Assembly (NCBI GenBank): GCA_028692105.1
Contig: JAQUYC010000009.1
Span: 1-62,837 of the forward strand
Length of the DNA: 62,837 bases
Direction of reading: 5' to 3'
DNA from: Eubacteriales bacterium
GTDB lineage: Bacteria; Bacillota; Clostridia; Peptostreptococcales; Anaerovoracaceae
Of this stretch, positions 44,375 to 54,304 are shown piece after piece. Position 1 is the first letter of the stretch. Each line of letters begins with the position of its first letter. The notes under the pieces are model-generated. The model was not told the DNA's origin. It did no database searches and was given only the letters and a program-made list of their open reading frames with translations. The translations under genes and the position numbers were made by a program.

Positions 44375-44966
44375 CTTCCGGCCAGTTTTTTTCAAGCTCT
44401 GATTTGATTTTTACCCAGGGAAACCCCATCACATTATCATAATTTCCAATAATATGACTGACATGCTTCCCCCAAGCACCTTGAATTGCATATCCTCCGG
44501 CTTTGTCCCAGGGTTCCTTTGTCCTGATATAGTTACTGATTTCATCATCACTGTAATTCCTAAAGAAGACTTCGGTCACATCATAGATTACAGTACGTTT
44601 AGTACTGCCGGGACGTACAAGCGCAACGCCGGTTGCAACATAATGGCTGGTGTTTCTAAGCAATTTCAGTATATTTTCCGCATCATTTTCATCGGTTGGC
44701 TTACCTATCATATGCCCCTTGTATACGATGGTATCAGCAGCAATTATGACAGAAGCATTGGAGAAATCAGGCGTATGATCCAGCAACATTTTTTCAACAT
44801 GCAGTGCCTTTTTTAAAGCAAGGTACATTACCGACTGCTCCATATTAATGTCCAAAGGCAATATCTCATCTGCGCTGGAAGGAATAATGACAGGCTCAAT
44901 TCCGTTTTCTTTCAGCATCTCGATCCTTCTTGGAGAAGAGGATGCCAATATGATATGGCTGTTCAT
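44355..44966 (-). CDS. maf: Maf-family nucleotide pyrophosphatase
   Basis: A 203-residue Maf protein, which hydrolyses non-canonical or canonical NTPs such as dTTP/UTP and is linked to septum control. ASSSPRRIEML near 8-18 is the family start and IIAADTIVYKGHMIGKP near 72-88 holds catalytic residues. ATG 44966 is preferred although its ribosome site is weak. The C-terminus CQSFA is encoded within a large inverted repeat. maf-radC-mreB is an ancestral cluster, but here maf is on the opposite strand. Confidence 0.92.
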   Translation of the reverse strand: MNSHIILASSSPRRIEMLKENGIEPVIIPSSADEILPLDINMEQSVMYLALKKALHVEKMLLDHTPDFSNASVIIAADTIVYKGHMIGKPTDENDAENILKLLRNTSHYVATGVALVRPGSTKRTVIYDVTEVFFRNYSDDEISNYIRTKEPWDKAGGYAIQGAWGKHVSHIIGNYDNVMGFPWVKIKSELEKNWPEVCQSFA

Positions 44967-45060
44967 AATACCAATCTTTCGTTCAACGATTTGAAATAAA
45001 TATGATGCAATTTTATCATTTCGAAATAAAAAACACAAGAAAGTAAACAATGCGACATGC

Positions 45061-45090
45061 AGAAGCCATCAGGTTTCCCTGATGGCTTCT
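45061..45090 (-). terminator. Strong hairpin between maf and the DUF1540 gene
   Basis: AGAAGCCATCAGG (45061-45073) pairs with CCTGATGGCTTCT (45078-45090), 13 bp with a 4-base loop. It follows the minus-strand DUF1540 gene but has no clean T run, so termination is only likely, not certain. Confidence 0.5.
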
Positions 45091-45115
45091 GTGCATTCAC
45101 AGTAATATTTTTTAC

Positions 45116-45283
45116 TTAGCTTAACGTAAAAGACTCGCAGTCAGTACATTTTTTATCCTTCGGTGCTTGTTCGTGTGTACCAACCTGAATCTGGCTCAGT
45201 GCACAGTATTCTGCATTGTCACAATGATGTTTACAGGCATCAACGGAGCACATGATACTGTGATTTCTATTAGTTTTGTCCAT
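45116..45283 (-). CDS. DUF1540-family cysteine-rich peptide
   Basis: A 55-residue peptide with six cysteines (MCSVDAC, HHCDNAEYC, KKCTDC), the DUF1540 pattern, likely a small metal-binding or disulfide protein. AAAGGAGG lies 6 bases before ATG 45283. The family is common in Clostridia and sometimes sporulation-linked; its role is not known. Confidence 0.85.
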   Translation of the reverse strand: MDKTNRNHSIMCSVDACKHHCDNAEYCALSQIQVGTHEQAPKDKKCTDCESFTLS

Positions 45284-45407
45284 AATTACCTCCTTTTTCG
45301 TCACCAATTTTCATTATTATTATGTCTCTCAAAAAATTATATATGGTAGGGAATATTTGGAATTTGAAAAAGAAAAAAGTAAATTTTTTGCATTCTTAAC
45401 TTTTTAA

Positions 45408-45436
45408 TTGTATTAAGCCGGTCTAAATGTTAATAT
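45408..45436 (+). promoter_or_regulatory. Promoter of the radC-mreBCD operon
   Basis: TTGTAT (45408-45413), a 17-base spacer and TAATAT (45431-45436). It lies about 97 bases before radC; I saw no better candidate in the 45308-45532 gap. Confidence 0.55.
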
Positions 45437-45532
45437 AGTATTACTTATGGGGGAATGAGTATATAAGCAGTTAACATCGATTTGAATCATCGTTGAGAGG
45501 GAGGAGAACAAGAGGAAAACCAAGGGGGAAAC

Positions 45533-46231
45533 ATGAACTGCGTAAGAAAAGAAGTTATGATCAAAGAACTGCCTTCTGAGGAACGACCAAGAGAGAAACT
45601 CATCCAATATGGCGCCGGAGCCTTGTCTAATGCAGAGCTTTTAGCCATACTTATCGGTACGGGAACACGAGAAGCATCAGCACTTATGCTGGCGAATCGT
45701 GTACTGGCATTTGAAGGAGAAGGAATTTCGTACTTGACGAGCTGCCAGCCGGATGAATTGACAGAAATACCCGGAATAGGGCAGGCAAAGTCATGCCAGA
45801 TTATCGCGGCTATTGAACTCGGGAAACGTATCGCCACTAAACCAAGAACAAAAAAAATCAATATTAAATCACCTGATGAAGTTGCCGATTTATTTCTTGA
45901 AGAGATGAGATATTTAAAAAAAGAATACTTTAAAGTTCTGCTCTTAAATACCAAAAATGAAATCATAATGATCGAAAATATATCTGTTGGAAGCCTGAAC
46001 AGTTCTGTGGTTCACCCCAGAGAAGTGTTTTGCACTGCTATAAAGAAAAGCGCTTGCTCCATGATTGCGGTTCATAATCATCCGAGCGGAAATCCAACAC
46101 CCAGTCAAGCAGATATTGATATTACAAAAAGGTTGGTGGAAGCAGGGGAACTGTTGGGCATTAAGGTACTTGATCACCTGATTATAGGAGATGGAACCTA
46201 TACAAGCTTAAAAGAAATGATGCTGATATGA
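45533..46231 (+). CDS. radC: RadC-family JAB/MPN protein
   Basis: A 232-residue RadC: helix-hairpin-helix region (EIPGIGQAKSCQI near 76-88) and a JAMM metal site VHNHPSGNPTPSQAD near 179-193. The fold suggests a metallopeptidase or nuclease-like activity; a repair role is not supported by genetics in other species. AAGGGGGAAAC precedes the ATG. It heads the shape operon, as in B. subtilis. Confidence 0.94.
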   Translation: MNCVRKEVMIKELPSEERPREKLIQYGAGALSNAELLAILIGTGTREASALMLANRVLAFEGEGISYLTSCQPDELTEIPGIGQAKSCQIIAAIELGKRIATKPRTKKINIKSPDEVADLFLEEMRYLKKEYFKVLLLNTKNEIIMIENISVGSLNSSVVHPREVFCTAIKKSACSMIAVHNHPSGNPTPSQADIDITKRLVEAGELLGIKVLDHLIIGDGTYTSLKEMMLI

Positions 46232-46267
46232 TGAGCCGGTCTGAATATAATAAGGAGTAGAAGCAAT

Positions 46268-47308
46268 ATGTGTTTTTTTGTAAAGGATATTGGAATTGAC
46301 TTAGGTACAGCAAATACACTGATTTATATAAAAAAAAAGGGAATTATCCTGAATGAGCCATCTGTCATTGCTGTGGATGCCCATACGAAAGAAGTATTGG
46401 CAACAGGGAAGAAAGCAAAGGAGATGGTTGGAAGGGCACCGGATAATATAAGGGTCGTCAGACCATTGCAGGATGGTGTGATATCAGACTTTGAGATGAC
46501 CGCCAGTATGTTGAAAACCTACATCAAAAGAGTTTTACCCGAATCATCTTTATTCACTAAAGTAAGAGTAGTAGTAGGTGTTCCCTCGGGCGTAACGGAG
46601 GTTGAAAAGAGAGCAGTCGAAGAAGTGGTACGCCAGATGGGAGCAAAGATGGTTTTCATATTAGAGGAACCGATGGCAGCTGCAATCGGTTCGGGACTTG
46701 CCGTAGACAGTGCCATGGGCTGTATGATCGCTGACATCGGAGGCGGTACTTCTGATATCGCCATCATCGCTCTTGGAGGGATAGTAACAAATACTTCACT
46801 GAGATATGCCGGTGATAAGCAAAACGATGCAATCATTGCACATATGAGAAAGCGGTATAATTTGCTGATCGGTGATAAAACAGCAGAAGAGATAAAGATA
46901 ACAGTAGGTTGTGCTTACATAGACAGTAATGATCCTGATGCTAACATGCAGATGGAAGCAAGAGGCAGGGATATTATTACCGGACTTCCCAACACAGTTA
47001 CAATTACGTCTATTGATATTTCAAAGGCATTGGAAGAGCCAATTAAGATTATAATTGACGGAATAAAAAGCACTCTTGAGAAGGCACCTCCTGAAATTGC
47101 AGCAGATATAGTCAGCAGCGGTCTTATCCTATCCGGAGGAGGAGGCTTGCTCAGGGGTTTGGACAAGCTGATTGAAAGGTCCACCGGACTAAATGTAGTT
47201 ATTGCGGAAAATGCGTTAGAAGCAGTTGCGGAAGGAACCGGAAAAAGTCTGATCAGTATAGAGAAAGTTCAAAAATACGCGGGGAGAGGCATGAAAAAGA
47301 GGATATGA
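46268..47308 (+). CDS. mreB: Rod shape-determining protein MreB
   Basis: A 346-residue actin homologue. The phosphate loops are DIGIDLGTANTLIY near 7-20 and MIADIGGGTSDIAII near 157-171; the adenosine motif is SGGGGLLRGLDKL near 287. It organises the elongation machinery under the membrane. It overlaps mreC by 4 bases. Confidence 0.96.
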   Translation: MCFFVKDIGIDLGTANTLIYIKKKGIILNEPSVIAVDAHTKEVLATGKKAKEMVGRAPDNIRVVRPLQDGVISDFEMTASMLKTYIKRVLPESSLFTKVRVVVGVPSGVTEVEKRAVEEVVRQMGAKMVFILEEPMAAAIGSGLAVDSAMGCMIADIGGGTSDIAIIALGGIVTNTSLRYAGDKQNDAIIAHMRKRYNLLIGDKTAEEIKITVGCAYIDSNDPDANMQMEARGRDIITGLPNTVTITSIDISKALEEPIKIIIDGIKSTLEKAPPEIAADIVSSGLILSGGGGLLRGLDKLIERSTGLNVVIAENALEAVAEGTGKSLISIEKVQKYAGRGMKKRI

Positions 47309-48129
47309 ATTGGCTGAGAGAACATAAAATTTTAACGGCAATTGTATCGGTTTTGCTTGTATTAACGATGATCATTGCTTTTTCCAATAGTCAAATCGGC
47401 AACAGCACTTACTTGGGACGCACTATTGCAAAGGCGATGACATTTGTCCAGGAACCTGTTTCAAATGCAGGAAGCGGAGTAAAATCCGGAATCGGGGGAA
47501 TCCTTCAATTCAGAAGCATTCTTAAGGAGAACGAACGACTGAAGGAACAGGTTTCAGATCTTAACCGTGAAATCATTAAGATGCGGCTTACGGAAGCAGA
47601 ATTGGAAGAGCTGAGAAGCCTGTCCGACATTTTAGGCTATGAGGATATTTCTCTTAGATATTCCTATGCGACCGCAAATGTCATTGCGATGGATGGTTCA
47701 AACTGGTTTAATCTTTTTACAATAAACGCAGGAACAGATGATGGCATATATAAAGATGCAGTAGTGCTCAACGGAGACGGATTGATTGGACGTGTGTTGG
47801 AGGCTGGACCTGACTGGTCCAAGGTCATTTCTGTGATCGATGAATCCAATTCAGTCAGTTTCATAGTATTTAGAGATATGCAGCTGCTTGGTATACTCTC
47901 CGGTGACGGAAAAGGAAGCTTGGAAGGGTATATGATCGACCCTGATGCTGCAATCATTGAAGGAGATCTTTTGATAACTTCGGGAATAGGCTTGTATCCG
48001 GAAGGGATTCCAATAGGAAAGGTAACGGGTGTTGAATGGAATAATGACACTCTTCTTAAAACGGTTACCATCGAGCCTAGTGCATATTTTAAAAATCTTA
48101 AAAAAGTTACCGTACTTATAAAAAAATAA
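47305..48129 (+). CDS. mreC: Rod shape-determining protein MreC
   Basis: A 274-residue membrane-anchored protein: one N-terminal helix (about 8-27), a coiled coil (LKENERLKEQVSDLNREI near 72-90) and a beta-domain with GDGLIGRV. It links MreB to the cell-wall enzymes outside. Its ATG overlaps the mreB stop. Confidence 0.94.
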   Translation: MNWLREHKILTAIVSVLLVLTMIIAFSNSQIGNSTYLGRTIAKAMTFVQEPVSNAGSGVKSGIGGILQFRSILKENERLKEQVSDLNREIIKMRLTEAELEELRSLSDILGYEDISLRYSYATANVIAMDGSNWFNLFTINAGTDDGIYKDAVVLNGDGLIGRVLEAGPDWSKVISVIDESNSVSFIVFRDMQLLGILSGDGKGSLEGYMIDPDAAIIEGDLLITSGIGLYPEGIPIGKVTGVEWNNDTLLKTVTIEPSAYFKNLKKVTVLIKK

Positions 48130-48175
48130 GGCTGCTGAAAGGTTCTGCAGGCCTTGATAAATATTGGGGGCCGCT

Positions 48176-48712
48176 TTGAAATACAGATATTCTCTTCTTT
48201 CATTTTTAATAGCTTTTATTCTTCAGACTACTGTGATGAATCACTTTAGTATATTTCAGATGTCACCCAACTTAATTCTATGCTTAGTAGTGGTTTATTC
48301 ATTTTTATATCAAGGGTATCATGGGATAATCAACGGAATTCTTTTTGGATTGATCGTTGATGTCTGTTTTGCAGAAGTTATTGGAATTGCTGCCCTTTCT
48401 AATTTTATTGTATCATTGATATGTATTGAACTTAAACGTTATCTCAATAAAGACAGTCTGATTTCTGTAGTGATCGCATCATCAGTCGGAACGATGGCAT
48501 ATTCACTTCTATATTGGAGCATATACAAGATGCTGGGAAATGACTATGACCTTATGTATGTTATGGGAAAAGAAGCTGTATTGCTCATTTATCATATTTT
48601 AGTAATTGCAATAATATATCAGATAATCAGCCATAGCATAATCAAACATCACGGTGACAGGTATATGTATCGTGGAAGTTTGCAGGAAGCAAGGAGCTTG
48701 GACCGGAAATGA
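48176..48712 (+). CDS. mreD: Rod shape-determining protein MreD
   Basis: A 178-residue integral membrane protein with about five hydrophobic helices and the conserved SPNLILCLVV and GIINGILFGLIVDV segments. TTG 48176 is taken as the start, with GGGGG 5 bases upstream; an earlier TTG at 48164 overlaps that site. It overlaps the PBP2 gene by ATGA. Confidence 0.9.
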   Translation: MKYRYSLLSFLIAFILQTTVMNHFSIFQMSPNLILCLVVVYSFLYQGYHGIINGILFGLIVDVCFAEVIGIAALSNFIVSLICIELKRYLNKDSLISVVIASSVGTMAYSLLYWSIYKMLGNDYDLMYVMGKEAVLLIYHILVIAIIYQIISHSIIKHHGDRYMYRGSLQEARSLDRK

Positions 48713-51462
48713 AATGGATAAAATCCAGAAACAATCAAATACTCGCGATGGTCATGATAATGATGGCAATCCTCGGAATCAGACTCTTTGGCCTGACGGT
48801 AGTTGAGGGCGCCCAGTGGGATAAAGCAGCATCCAACATCAGTATAAAAAGCATAAGTACTTCTGCACCGAGGGGAGAGATTCTGGATCGTTATGGCAGA
48901 GTTATGGCAGGGAATATACCGAGCTTTACCGTGCAATTCAGCCCCGGAAATTTGACGAATGAGCAGATCAATTTCGTTTCTCGCAATCTGATTCGAATAT
49001 TAGAGGAAAATGGTGACAATTATTATGATAATTTTCCGATTTTAATAGAGAATGGAAAATTCTATTATACCTACCAGAAAGATATTGAAAATTGGCTTGC
49101 ATCTCAGTCAATGCCGACGAACTACTCGGCAGAACAGGCCTTTTTTGAGATCAGATGGCGGCAGAATATTGACGAAGGTCTGGATAAATACGATGCTCAG
49201 GCAGAACTTCAGTCTGTTTATAATATCTTTCCTCCAATTTCCGTGAAAAACATGAAATATCTGAAGGAGCTTGACAAAGAGAGTTTTTTGGGGAGATATA
49301 AACTGGATACGAGTCTTACTGCAAAAGAAGCCTTTCAGGCACTTAAAGAAAAATTTGAACTCCCTTCATCTATTAGCGATGCGGAGGCACGGAAGATCAT
49401 GGTGGTCAGAAATGAACTCTCTTCTCAAGGCTACCGAAAATATATACCTGCGAAGATTGCAGGCGGAGTCTCTGAAGAGACGATCGTAATCGTTAAAGAA
49501 AAGAACTCTGATCTGCCGGGAGTTGAAGTGGTTGCAGAGTCAATTCGATATTACCCGAATGGAAATACAGCAGCGCATGTGCTTGGATATCTCGGACAGA
49601 TTTCAGAGAGTGAGAAATCCGAGTATGTGGATGAAAAAGGATATAAAGCGAATGATTTAATCGGACGGGAAGGTATAGAAAAAACATTGGAATCCACATT
49701 AAAAGGCAAGGATGGGACAAAAAATGTTGAAGTCAATGCTTTTGGCGAACTGGTCCGAGTAATCAATGAAACAGAACCACAAAAAGGGAAGGATGTTTAT
49801 CTAACCATAGACCTTGAGCTGCAGAAAACAGCGGAAGCAGCGCTTGAACAGGCGCTGACCGAAATTCAAAAAGCGGGAACCTTTCAAAGTCAATGGGGCA
49901 ATTATAAATATGGCACGGCATATAAAAATGCAAATGTAGGGGCAGTTGTAGCACTTGATGTAGAAACAGGAGATGTTCTTGCTTCTGCAAGTTACCCGGA
50001 TTTTGATCCTAATCTATTTGCATCCGGAATCAGCAAAGAAGACTGGAACGCACTGCAGGGAGTAAATCTCCGTGACCCACTGTCACCTTTGCCCTTGTTT
50101 AATGTAGCCGCCAGAACCGCGGTTCAGCCGGGATCCACCTTTAAAATGGTTACTGCGACCGCAGCCTTGGAAAGCGGATTGGACCCGTTAACAAGATTAA
50201 GAGACGGAGGCGCTGTCAAGCTTGGAAACAGGACTTACGGCTGCCTTGTTTGGAACAGAAACAGAAGTACTCACGGATATATAAATCTGTACGAAGCCCT
50301 TGAAGTATCCTGCAACTACTATTTCTTCGACATTGCAACAGGGAAAGACTTCAGTAAGGGTACTTCTTTGGGTTTCAAGGATCCGATTAATATCAAAAAA
50401 ATTACTTCTTATGCCGAGCAGTATGGTCTTGGACTTGAAACAGGCATTGAGATTCCGGAGACGGTCGTACCCGTACCAAGTGAAGAAAGAAAGCTGGCAC
50501 AGATAAAAGCCATGCTTCGGAATGTATTAATAGGCAGAGCAGAGATGTATTTCGAGAATTCATTGATAGATGATAAGGAAAAACTACACGAGAACATAAT
50601 GACGATAGTAAGCTGGACAGAAGAAAATCCAACAAGAAATGAGCTAATAAAGAGGCTTGGCACTCTCAATGTAAAAGAAGATCTGATCGAAACAGTTGCG
50701 GATTTATGTAAATTTACCTATTTTAATCAAGCGACATGGACAACAGGGGATGAATTGAACATTTCTATAGGACAGGGTGAAAATGCATACACTCCTTTAC
50801 AGATGACCAATTATGTTGCCACCATCGGAAATAAAGGAGTACGCAATGAGGTGAGCCTGATTAAAGCTATCGAAGATTTAGGTAATATAAAGAGGGAAGC
50901 CGGAAAGAAAATTGAAATTAAAGATGAAAAAAATTTGGAGCATATAATTGAAGGTATGGAAAGAGTCGTTTCGGGATCAAGAGGAAGCCTGAGGAGTGTG
51001 TTTGCAAACTTCCCTGTCCAAGTAGCAGGAAAAACCGGAACCGCTGAAAGAGGCGGCAAGGTGAATCCTCCGGACGAAGTGGAATACATCAAACAACATC
51101 TTGCACAAATCAACCGCAGTTTAAAGTGGGAGGATGTGGAAGCAGAGTTAGTAAGACTTATGGAAGATTACCCTGATATCTATACCACAAGAAACTATGC
51201 AGTCAGGCAGGCGGTAATCAATTTGAGCAATGGAAAGGTAACATCAGCAAAGATAGACGCATATAAGGCAGACTATGATCCCTTTGCCTGGGTCATGACC
51301 CTCGCGCCTGCTGATGATCCGAAAATTGCAGTAGGTGTTCTGCTTTTTCAGGGAGGAACAGCCGGATATGCTGCACCGGTCGCCAGAGAGGTAATTGCAA
51401 AATATCTGCAATTAGATAAAATATATAAAGACTATGATTTGGACACAAGAATCACGCAGTAA
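48709..51462 (+). CDS. mrdA: Penicillin-binding protein 2 (elongation transpeptidase)
   Basis: A 917-residue class B PBP: membrane helix (about 10-28), a large PBP-dimer domain, and a transpeptidase domain with PGSTFKM near 475, SCNYYF near 535 and AGKTGTA near 773. Extra blocks between SxN and KTG (about 570-680) and after KTG (about 785-860) make it longer than enteric PBP2, as is usual in Clostridia. It lies in the mreBCD operon, so it is the rod-elongation transpeptidase. rodA is not present downstream. Confidence 0.93.
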   Translation: MKWIKSRNNQILAMVMIMMAILGIRLFGLTVVEGAQWDKAASNISIKSISTSAPRGEILDRYGRVMAGNIPSFTVQFSPGNLTNEQINFVSRNLIRILEENGDNYYDNFPILIENGKFYYTYQKDIENWLASQSMPTNYSAEQAFFEIRWRQNIDEGLDKYDAQAELQSVYNIFPPISVKNMKYLKELDKESFLGRYKLDTSLTAKEAFQALKEKFELPSSISDAEARKIMVVRNELSSQGYRKYIPAKIAGGVSEETIVIVKEKNSDLPGVEVVAESIRYYPNGNTAAHVLGYLGQISESEKSEYVDEKGYKANDLIGREGIEKTLESTLKGKDGTKNVEVNAFGELVRVINETEPQKGKDVYLTIDLELQKTAEAALEQALTEIQKAGTFQSQWGNYKYGTAYKNANVGAVVALDVETGDVLASASYPDFDPNLFASGISKEDWNALQGVNLRDPLSPLPLFNVAARTAVQPGSTFKMVTATAALESGLDPLTRLRDGGAVKLGNRTYGCLVWNRNRSTHGYINLYEALEVSCNYYFFDIATGKDFSKGTSLGFKDPINIKKITSYAEQYGLGLETGIEIPETVVPVPSEERKLAQIKAMLRNVLIGRAEMYFENSLIDDKEKLHENIMTIVSWTEENPTRNELIKRLGTLNVKEDLIETVADLCKFTYFNQATWTTGDELNISIGQGENAYTPLQMTNYVATIGNKGVRNEVSLIKAIEDLGNIKREAGKKIEIKDEKNLEHIIEGMERVVSGSRGSLRSVFANFPVQVAGKTGTAERGGKVNPPDEVEYIKQHLAQINRSLKWEDVEAELVRLMEDYPDIYTTRNYAVRQAVINLSNGKVTSAKIDAYKADYDPFAWVMTLAPADDPKIAVGVLLFQGGTAGYAAPVAREVIAKYLQLDKIYKDYDLDTRITQ

Positions 51463-51472
51463 GGAGAAAAAA

Positions 51473-52198
51473 ATGGGCAAGGTTATTTTAATAGCTTCAG
51501 GAAAAGGCGGTGTTGGAAAAACAGTTTTTACTTCTAACATCGGAGCGAAGCTTGCGTTGCAAGGGTACAAGGTTGTTCTGATCGATATGAATATGGGCTT
51601 GAGAAATCTGGATATCTGTCTGGGCTTAGAAAACAAGATTGTCTATGATGTTGCGGACGTTCTTTCCGGCATATGCAGAATCAAGCAGGCATTGGTCAGA
51701 GACAGGAGGTTTCCTGAGCTATACCTGATGTCAGCCGCCCAAAATAAACAAAAAGCAGAAATTACTCCTTTACATATGAAAGTATTATGTAAGAAATTGA
51801 AAAATAGCTTTGACTATATTATTATTGACGCGCCGGCAGGAGTGGATGAAAATTTGGAAATTGCAGGTGCAGGGGCTGATATGGCAGTGATCATAACCGT
51901 ACCTGAATACGCGGCAGTTCGTGATGCGGATGCGTTGGATCATCTTCTCATGGATATGAGTATAGAAAAACGTACTTATGTTATTAATAAGGTTAAAGCA
52001 AATCTTATAAGTTCGGGGCTTGTACCCAGTATTGCTCAAATTGCTGAAACGATGAGACCCGACATGGCAGGTATCATTCAATATGATGAAAACATACATA
52101 TCGCTGCCAACAACGGAATGCCAATAGTATATAAAGAGGGGACGTACATAGAAAAAAACTTTACAAAAATAATTGACAGAATCATAGGGCTAATATGA
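51473..52198 (+). CDS. minD: MinD-like ATPase without MinC or MinE neighbours
   Basis: A 241-residue MinD: deviant Walker A GKGGVGKT near 9-16, GLRNLDICLGLEN near 43-55, DAPAGVDENL near 120, and VPEYAAVRDAD near 142. The C-terminal NFTKIIDRIIGLI could be the membrane-targeting amphipathic helix. AAGGAG lies 5 bases before ATG 51473. In B. subtilis and most Clostridia minC precedes minD; here minD follows PBP2 directly, and minE and rodA are also absent. Confidence 0.9.
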   Translation: MGKVILIASGKGGVGKTVFTSNIGAKLALQGYKVVLIDMNMGLRNLDICLGLENKIVYDVADVLSGICRIKQALVRDRRFPELYLMSAAQNKQKAEITPLHMKVLCKKLKNSFDYIIIDAPAGVDENLEIAGAGADMAVIITVPEYAAVRDADALDHLLMDMSIEKRTYVINKVKANLISSGLVPSIAQIAETMRPDMAGIIQYDENIHIAANNGMPIVYKEGTYIEKNFTKIIDRIIGLI

Positions 52199-52225
52199 CA
52201 GAAAAAGATATCGAAAAGAAAAAAC

Positions 52226-52262
52226 AAGACCGAAGCAGCGATTTTGCACTCCGGTCTTTTTA
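52226..52262 (+). terminator. Terminator of the mre-minD operon
   Basis: AAGACCG (52226-52232) pairs with CGGTCTT (52252-52258), followed by TTTAATA. The A run on its left also lets it serve spoVT on the other strand. Confidence 0.75.
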
Positions 52263-52276
52263 ATATTAATAAAAAC

Positions 52277-52828
52277 TTAGTTTTCCATCTGCCGCGCCAT
52301 AAAATTCGCACCTATTTCCGCTGCTTTCAGCTCCGTTTCTCCCAAAGGGTCTTTGATGCTTTTCGAAAGGATGACAATTGATCCGATAGCATCACCCTGA
52401 GATACGATAGGAACGAGAATCTGTGATTCGAAATCAGATTGATTTTCGCCATCAGCTGTGACAACGCAGAGCGCTCCCTTTTCAAGGATAACTTTGCTTG
52501 TCTTATCTTCGATAATTTTTTCGAGATCTTTTCCGATTCTTTTTTCCAGAAAGTCTTTTTTCGGACCGCCTGATACAGCAATGATATGATCTGTATCTGA
52601 AATTAAAACAAGCTCTCCCAAAATATTATTTGCAGAATCCGCATATTCACCTGCAAATTGACTCAATTCGCTGATCGGAGAATATTTCTTAAGTATGACT
52701 TCTCCTTCTCTGTCAGTAAAAATTTCAAGCGGATCGCCTTCACGAATTCGCATTGTCCTTCTGATTTCTTTTGGAATAACCACCCGGCCAAGATCATCGA
52801 TTCTTCTTACTATCCCTGTTGCTTTCAT
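52277..52828 (-). CDS. spoVT: Stage V sporulation protein T
   Basis: A 183-residue regulator: N-terminal AbrB-type domain MKATGIVRRIDDLGRVVIP (1-50) and a C-terminal GAF-like domain (about 60-180). SpoVT tunes sigma-G-dependent genes in the forespore. It shares its first 20 residues almost entirely with the AbrB at 9426, so the two may bind related sites. AGGAGAGGATC lies upstream. Confidence 0.95.
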   Translation of the reverse strand: MKATGIVRRIDDLGRVVIPKEIRRTMRIREGDPLEIFTDREGEVILKKYSPISELSQFAGEYADSANNILGELVLISDTDHIIAVSGGPKKDFLEKRIGKDLEKIIEDKTSKVILEKGALCVVTADGENQSDFESQILVPIVSQGDAIGSIVILSKSIKDPLGETELKAAEIGANFMARQMEN

Positions 52829-53013
52829 TTGATCCTCTCCTCATTAAAATCTTTTCATTGTCATTAAAGCTTTTGTCGTCTGAAAATAGTATCTGTAATA
52901 GGGATGGATTTATTCAAACAATTTTCTAATTGATGTAAAATACTTCATTTTATGATATAATTCATCCGCAGAACTCAAGACAGAAGCAACATCAAAGGAG
53001 GGAATTAATCACC

Positions 53014-54303
53014 ATGTTATTTAAAAATATTACGATTCTGGATGAGAATTTTATTGCTCGCAAGAATATGTATGTTGGAATAAAGGATGATACCATAGAC
53101 TATATTGATAAAGTAGAGCCGGAAAGCGATTATGGTGACAGCTATGACGGAAAAGGAAAACTTTTGATGAGTGGGTTTTTTAATGCTCATGCTCATACGC
53201 CTATGACTCTGTTGAGGGGCTATGCGGAAAATTTATCTCTCCAGGACTGGCTGACAAAAAAGATTTTCCCATTTGAAGATAAACTTAACGGCAATGCAGT
53301 TTCAGCAGGGACGCTGCTCGGTATCGCTGAATCCTTAAAATTTGGAATTGTATCCACCTCTGATATGTATTACTTTTGTGATGATATGGCCAAAGCGGTT
53401 CTGGAAAGCGGAGTGAAAAATAACCTTAGCAGAGGTGTAGTGAATTTTTCTGAAGATGATATAGATTTGCTTCCGGGATTTCAGGAGACGAAGCATCTGT
53501 TTGAAACATTTCACAATGAAGGGAATGGCAGGCTCAAGGTTGACATCAGCCTTCATGCAGAATACACATCGAATCCAAAGACTGCTGAGCATCTTGCGAA
53601 ATATGCCGTCAAGACCGGTGCGAATGTGCACGTTCATGTTTCTGAAACAGAGTCTGAACATAATGAATGCAAAAGAAAATATGGCATGACCCCGGTCCGG
53701 TACTTGAATCATTGTGGGATCTTTGACACAAAAGCAACTGCTGCACACTGCGTATGGCTGGAAGGTGAAGATTTTGATATTTTAGCAGATCAGGGAGTAA
53801 CTGTTGCCAGCTGCCCTGTAAGTAATCTTAAATTGGCCAGCGGGGTATGCAATGTACCGCTGCTTCTTTCGAAAGGTGTCAGCGTTGCTATCGGAACTGA
53901 TAGTGTATCCAGTAATAACAGCCTGAATATGATAGAAGAAATGAAGTTTTTTGCGGTGGCAAATAAGGGTAAGCAATTTGATCCAACTTTGGTTACCCCT
54001 GTTGACGCATTAAGAGCCGCAACCTTTGCGGGTGCAAAAAGCCAGGGGAGAAATGACTGCGGCAGACTGTCCCAGGGTTTTAAAGCAGATCTGATCGTCT
54101 TAGACCTTTCATCGCCCAATATGCATCCGGTTCATGATATGGCCACTAATATTGTATATTCCGCATCAGGGAGCGATGTGCTTCTCACTATGGTGGACGG
54201 CAGGGTATTATATAGGAACGGAGAATATCTAACCATTGATCTTGAAAAGGTCATCCATGACGTTGAAAAGGAAACGGGAAGAATTTTAGGAGAACTAAAA
54301 TAG
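53014..54303 (+). CDS. mtaD: MTA/SAH deaminase-type amidohydrolase
   Basis: A 429-residue metal-dependent hydrolase of the ATZ/TRZ-like amidohydrolase group. The metal ligands appear in NAHAHTPM near 58-65, SLHAEYT near 188, VHVSETESE near 213, AAHCVWL near 247 and GTDSVSSNNSLNM near 296. 5'-methylthioadenosine or S-adenosylhomocysteine deaminase is the best call; other N-heterocycle substrates are possible. GGAGGG precedes the ATG. It sits between spoVT and spoVB, where B. subtilis has no gene. Confidence 0.85.
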   Translation: MLFKNITILDENFIARKNMYVGIKDDTIDYIDKVEPESDYGDSYDGKGKLLMSGFFNAHAHTPMTLLRGYAENLSLQDWLTKKIFPFEDKLNGNAVSAGTLLGIAESLKFGIVSTSDMYYFCDDMAKAVLESGVKNNLSRGVVNFSEDDIDLLPGFQETKHLFETFHNEGNGRLKVDISLHAEYTSNPKTAEHLAKYAVKTGANVHVHVSETESEHNECKRKYGMTPVRYLNHCGIFDTKATAAHCVWLEGEDFDILADQGVTVASCPVSNLKLASGVCNVPLLLSKGVSVAIGTDSVSSNNSLNMIEEMKFFAVANKGKQFDPTLVTPVDALRAATFAGAKSQGRNDCGRLSQGFKADLIVLDLSSPNMHPVHDMATNIVYSASGSDVLLTMVDGRVLYRNGEYLTIDLEKVIHDVEKETGRILGELK

Positions 54304-54304
54304 C

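Noticed and set aside
48709-51462. PBP2 inserts as a sign of gene fusion
   Set aside because: Long PBP2 proteins with extra blocks around the KTG motif are usual in Clostridia.
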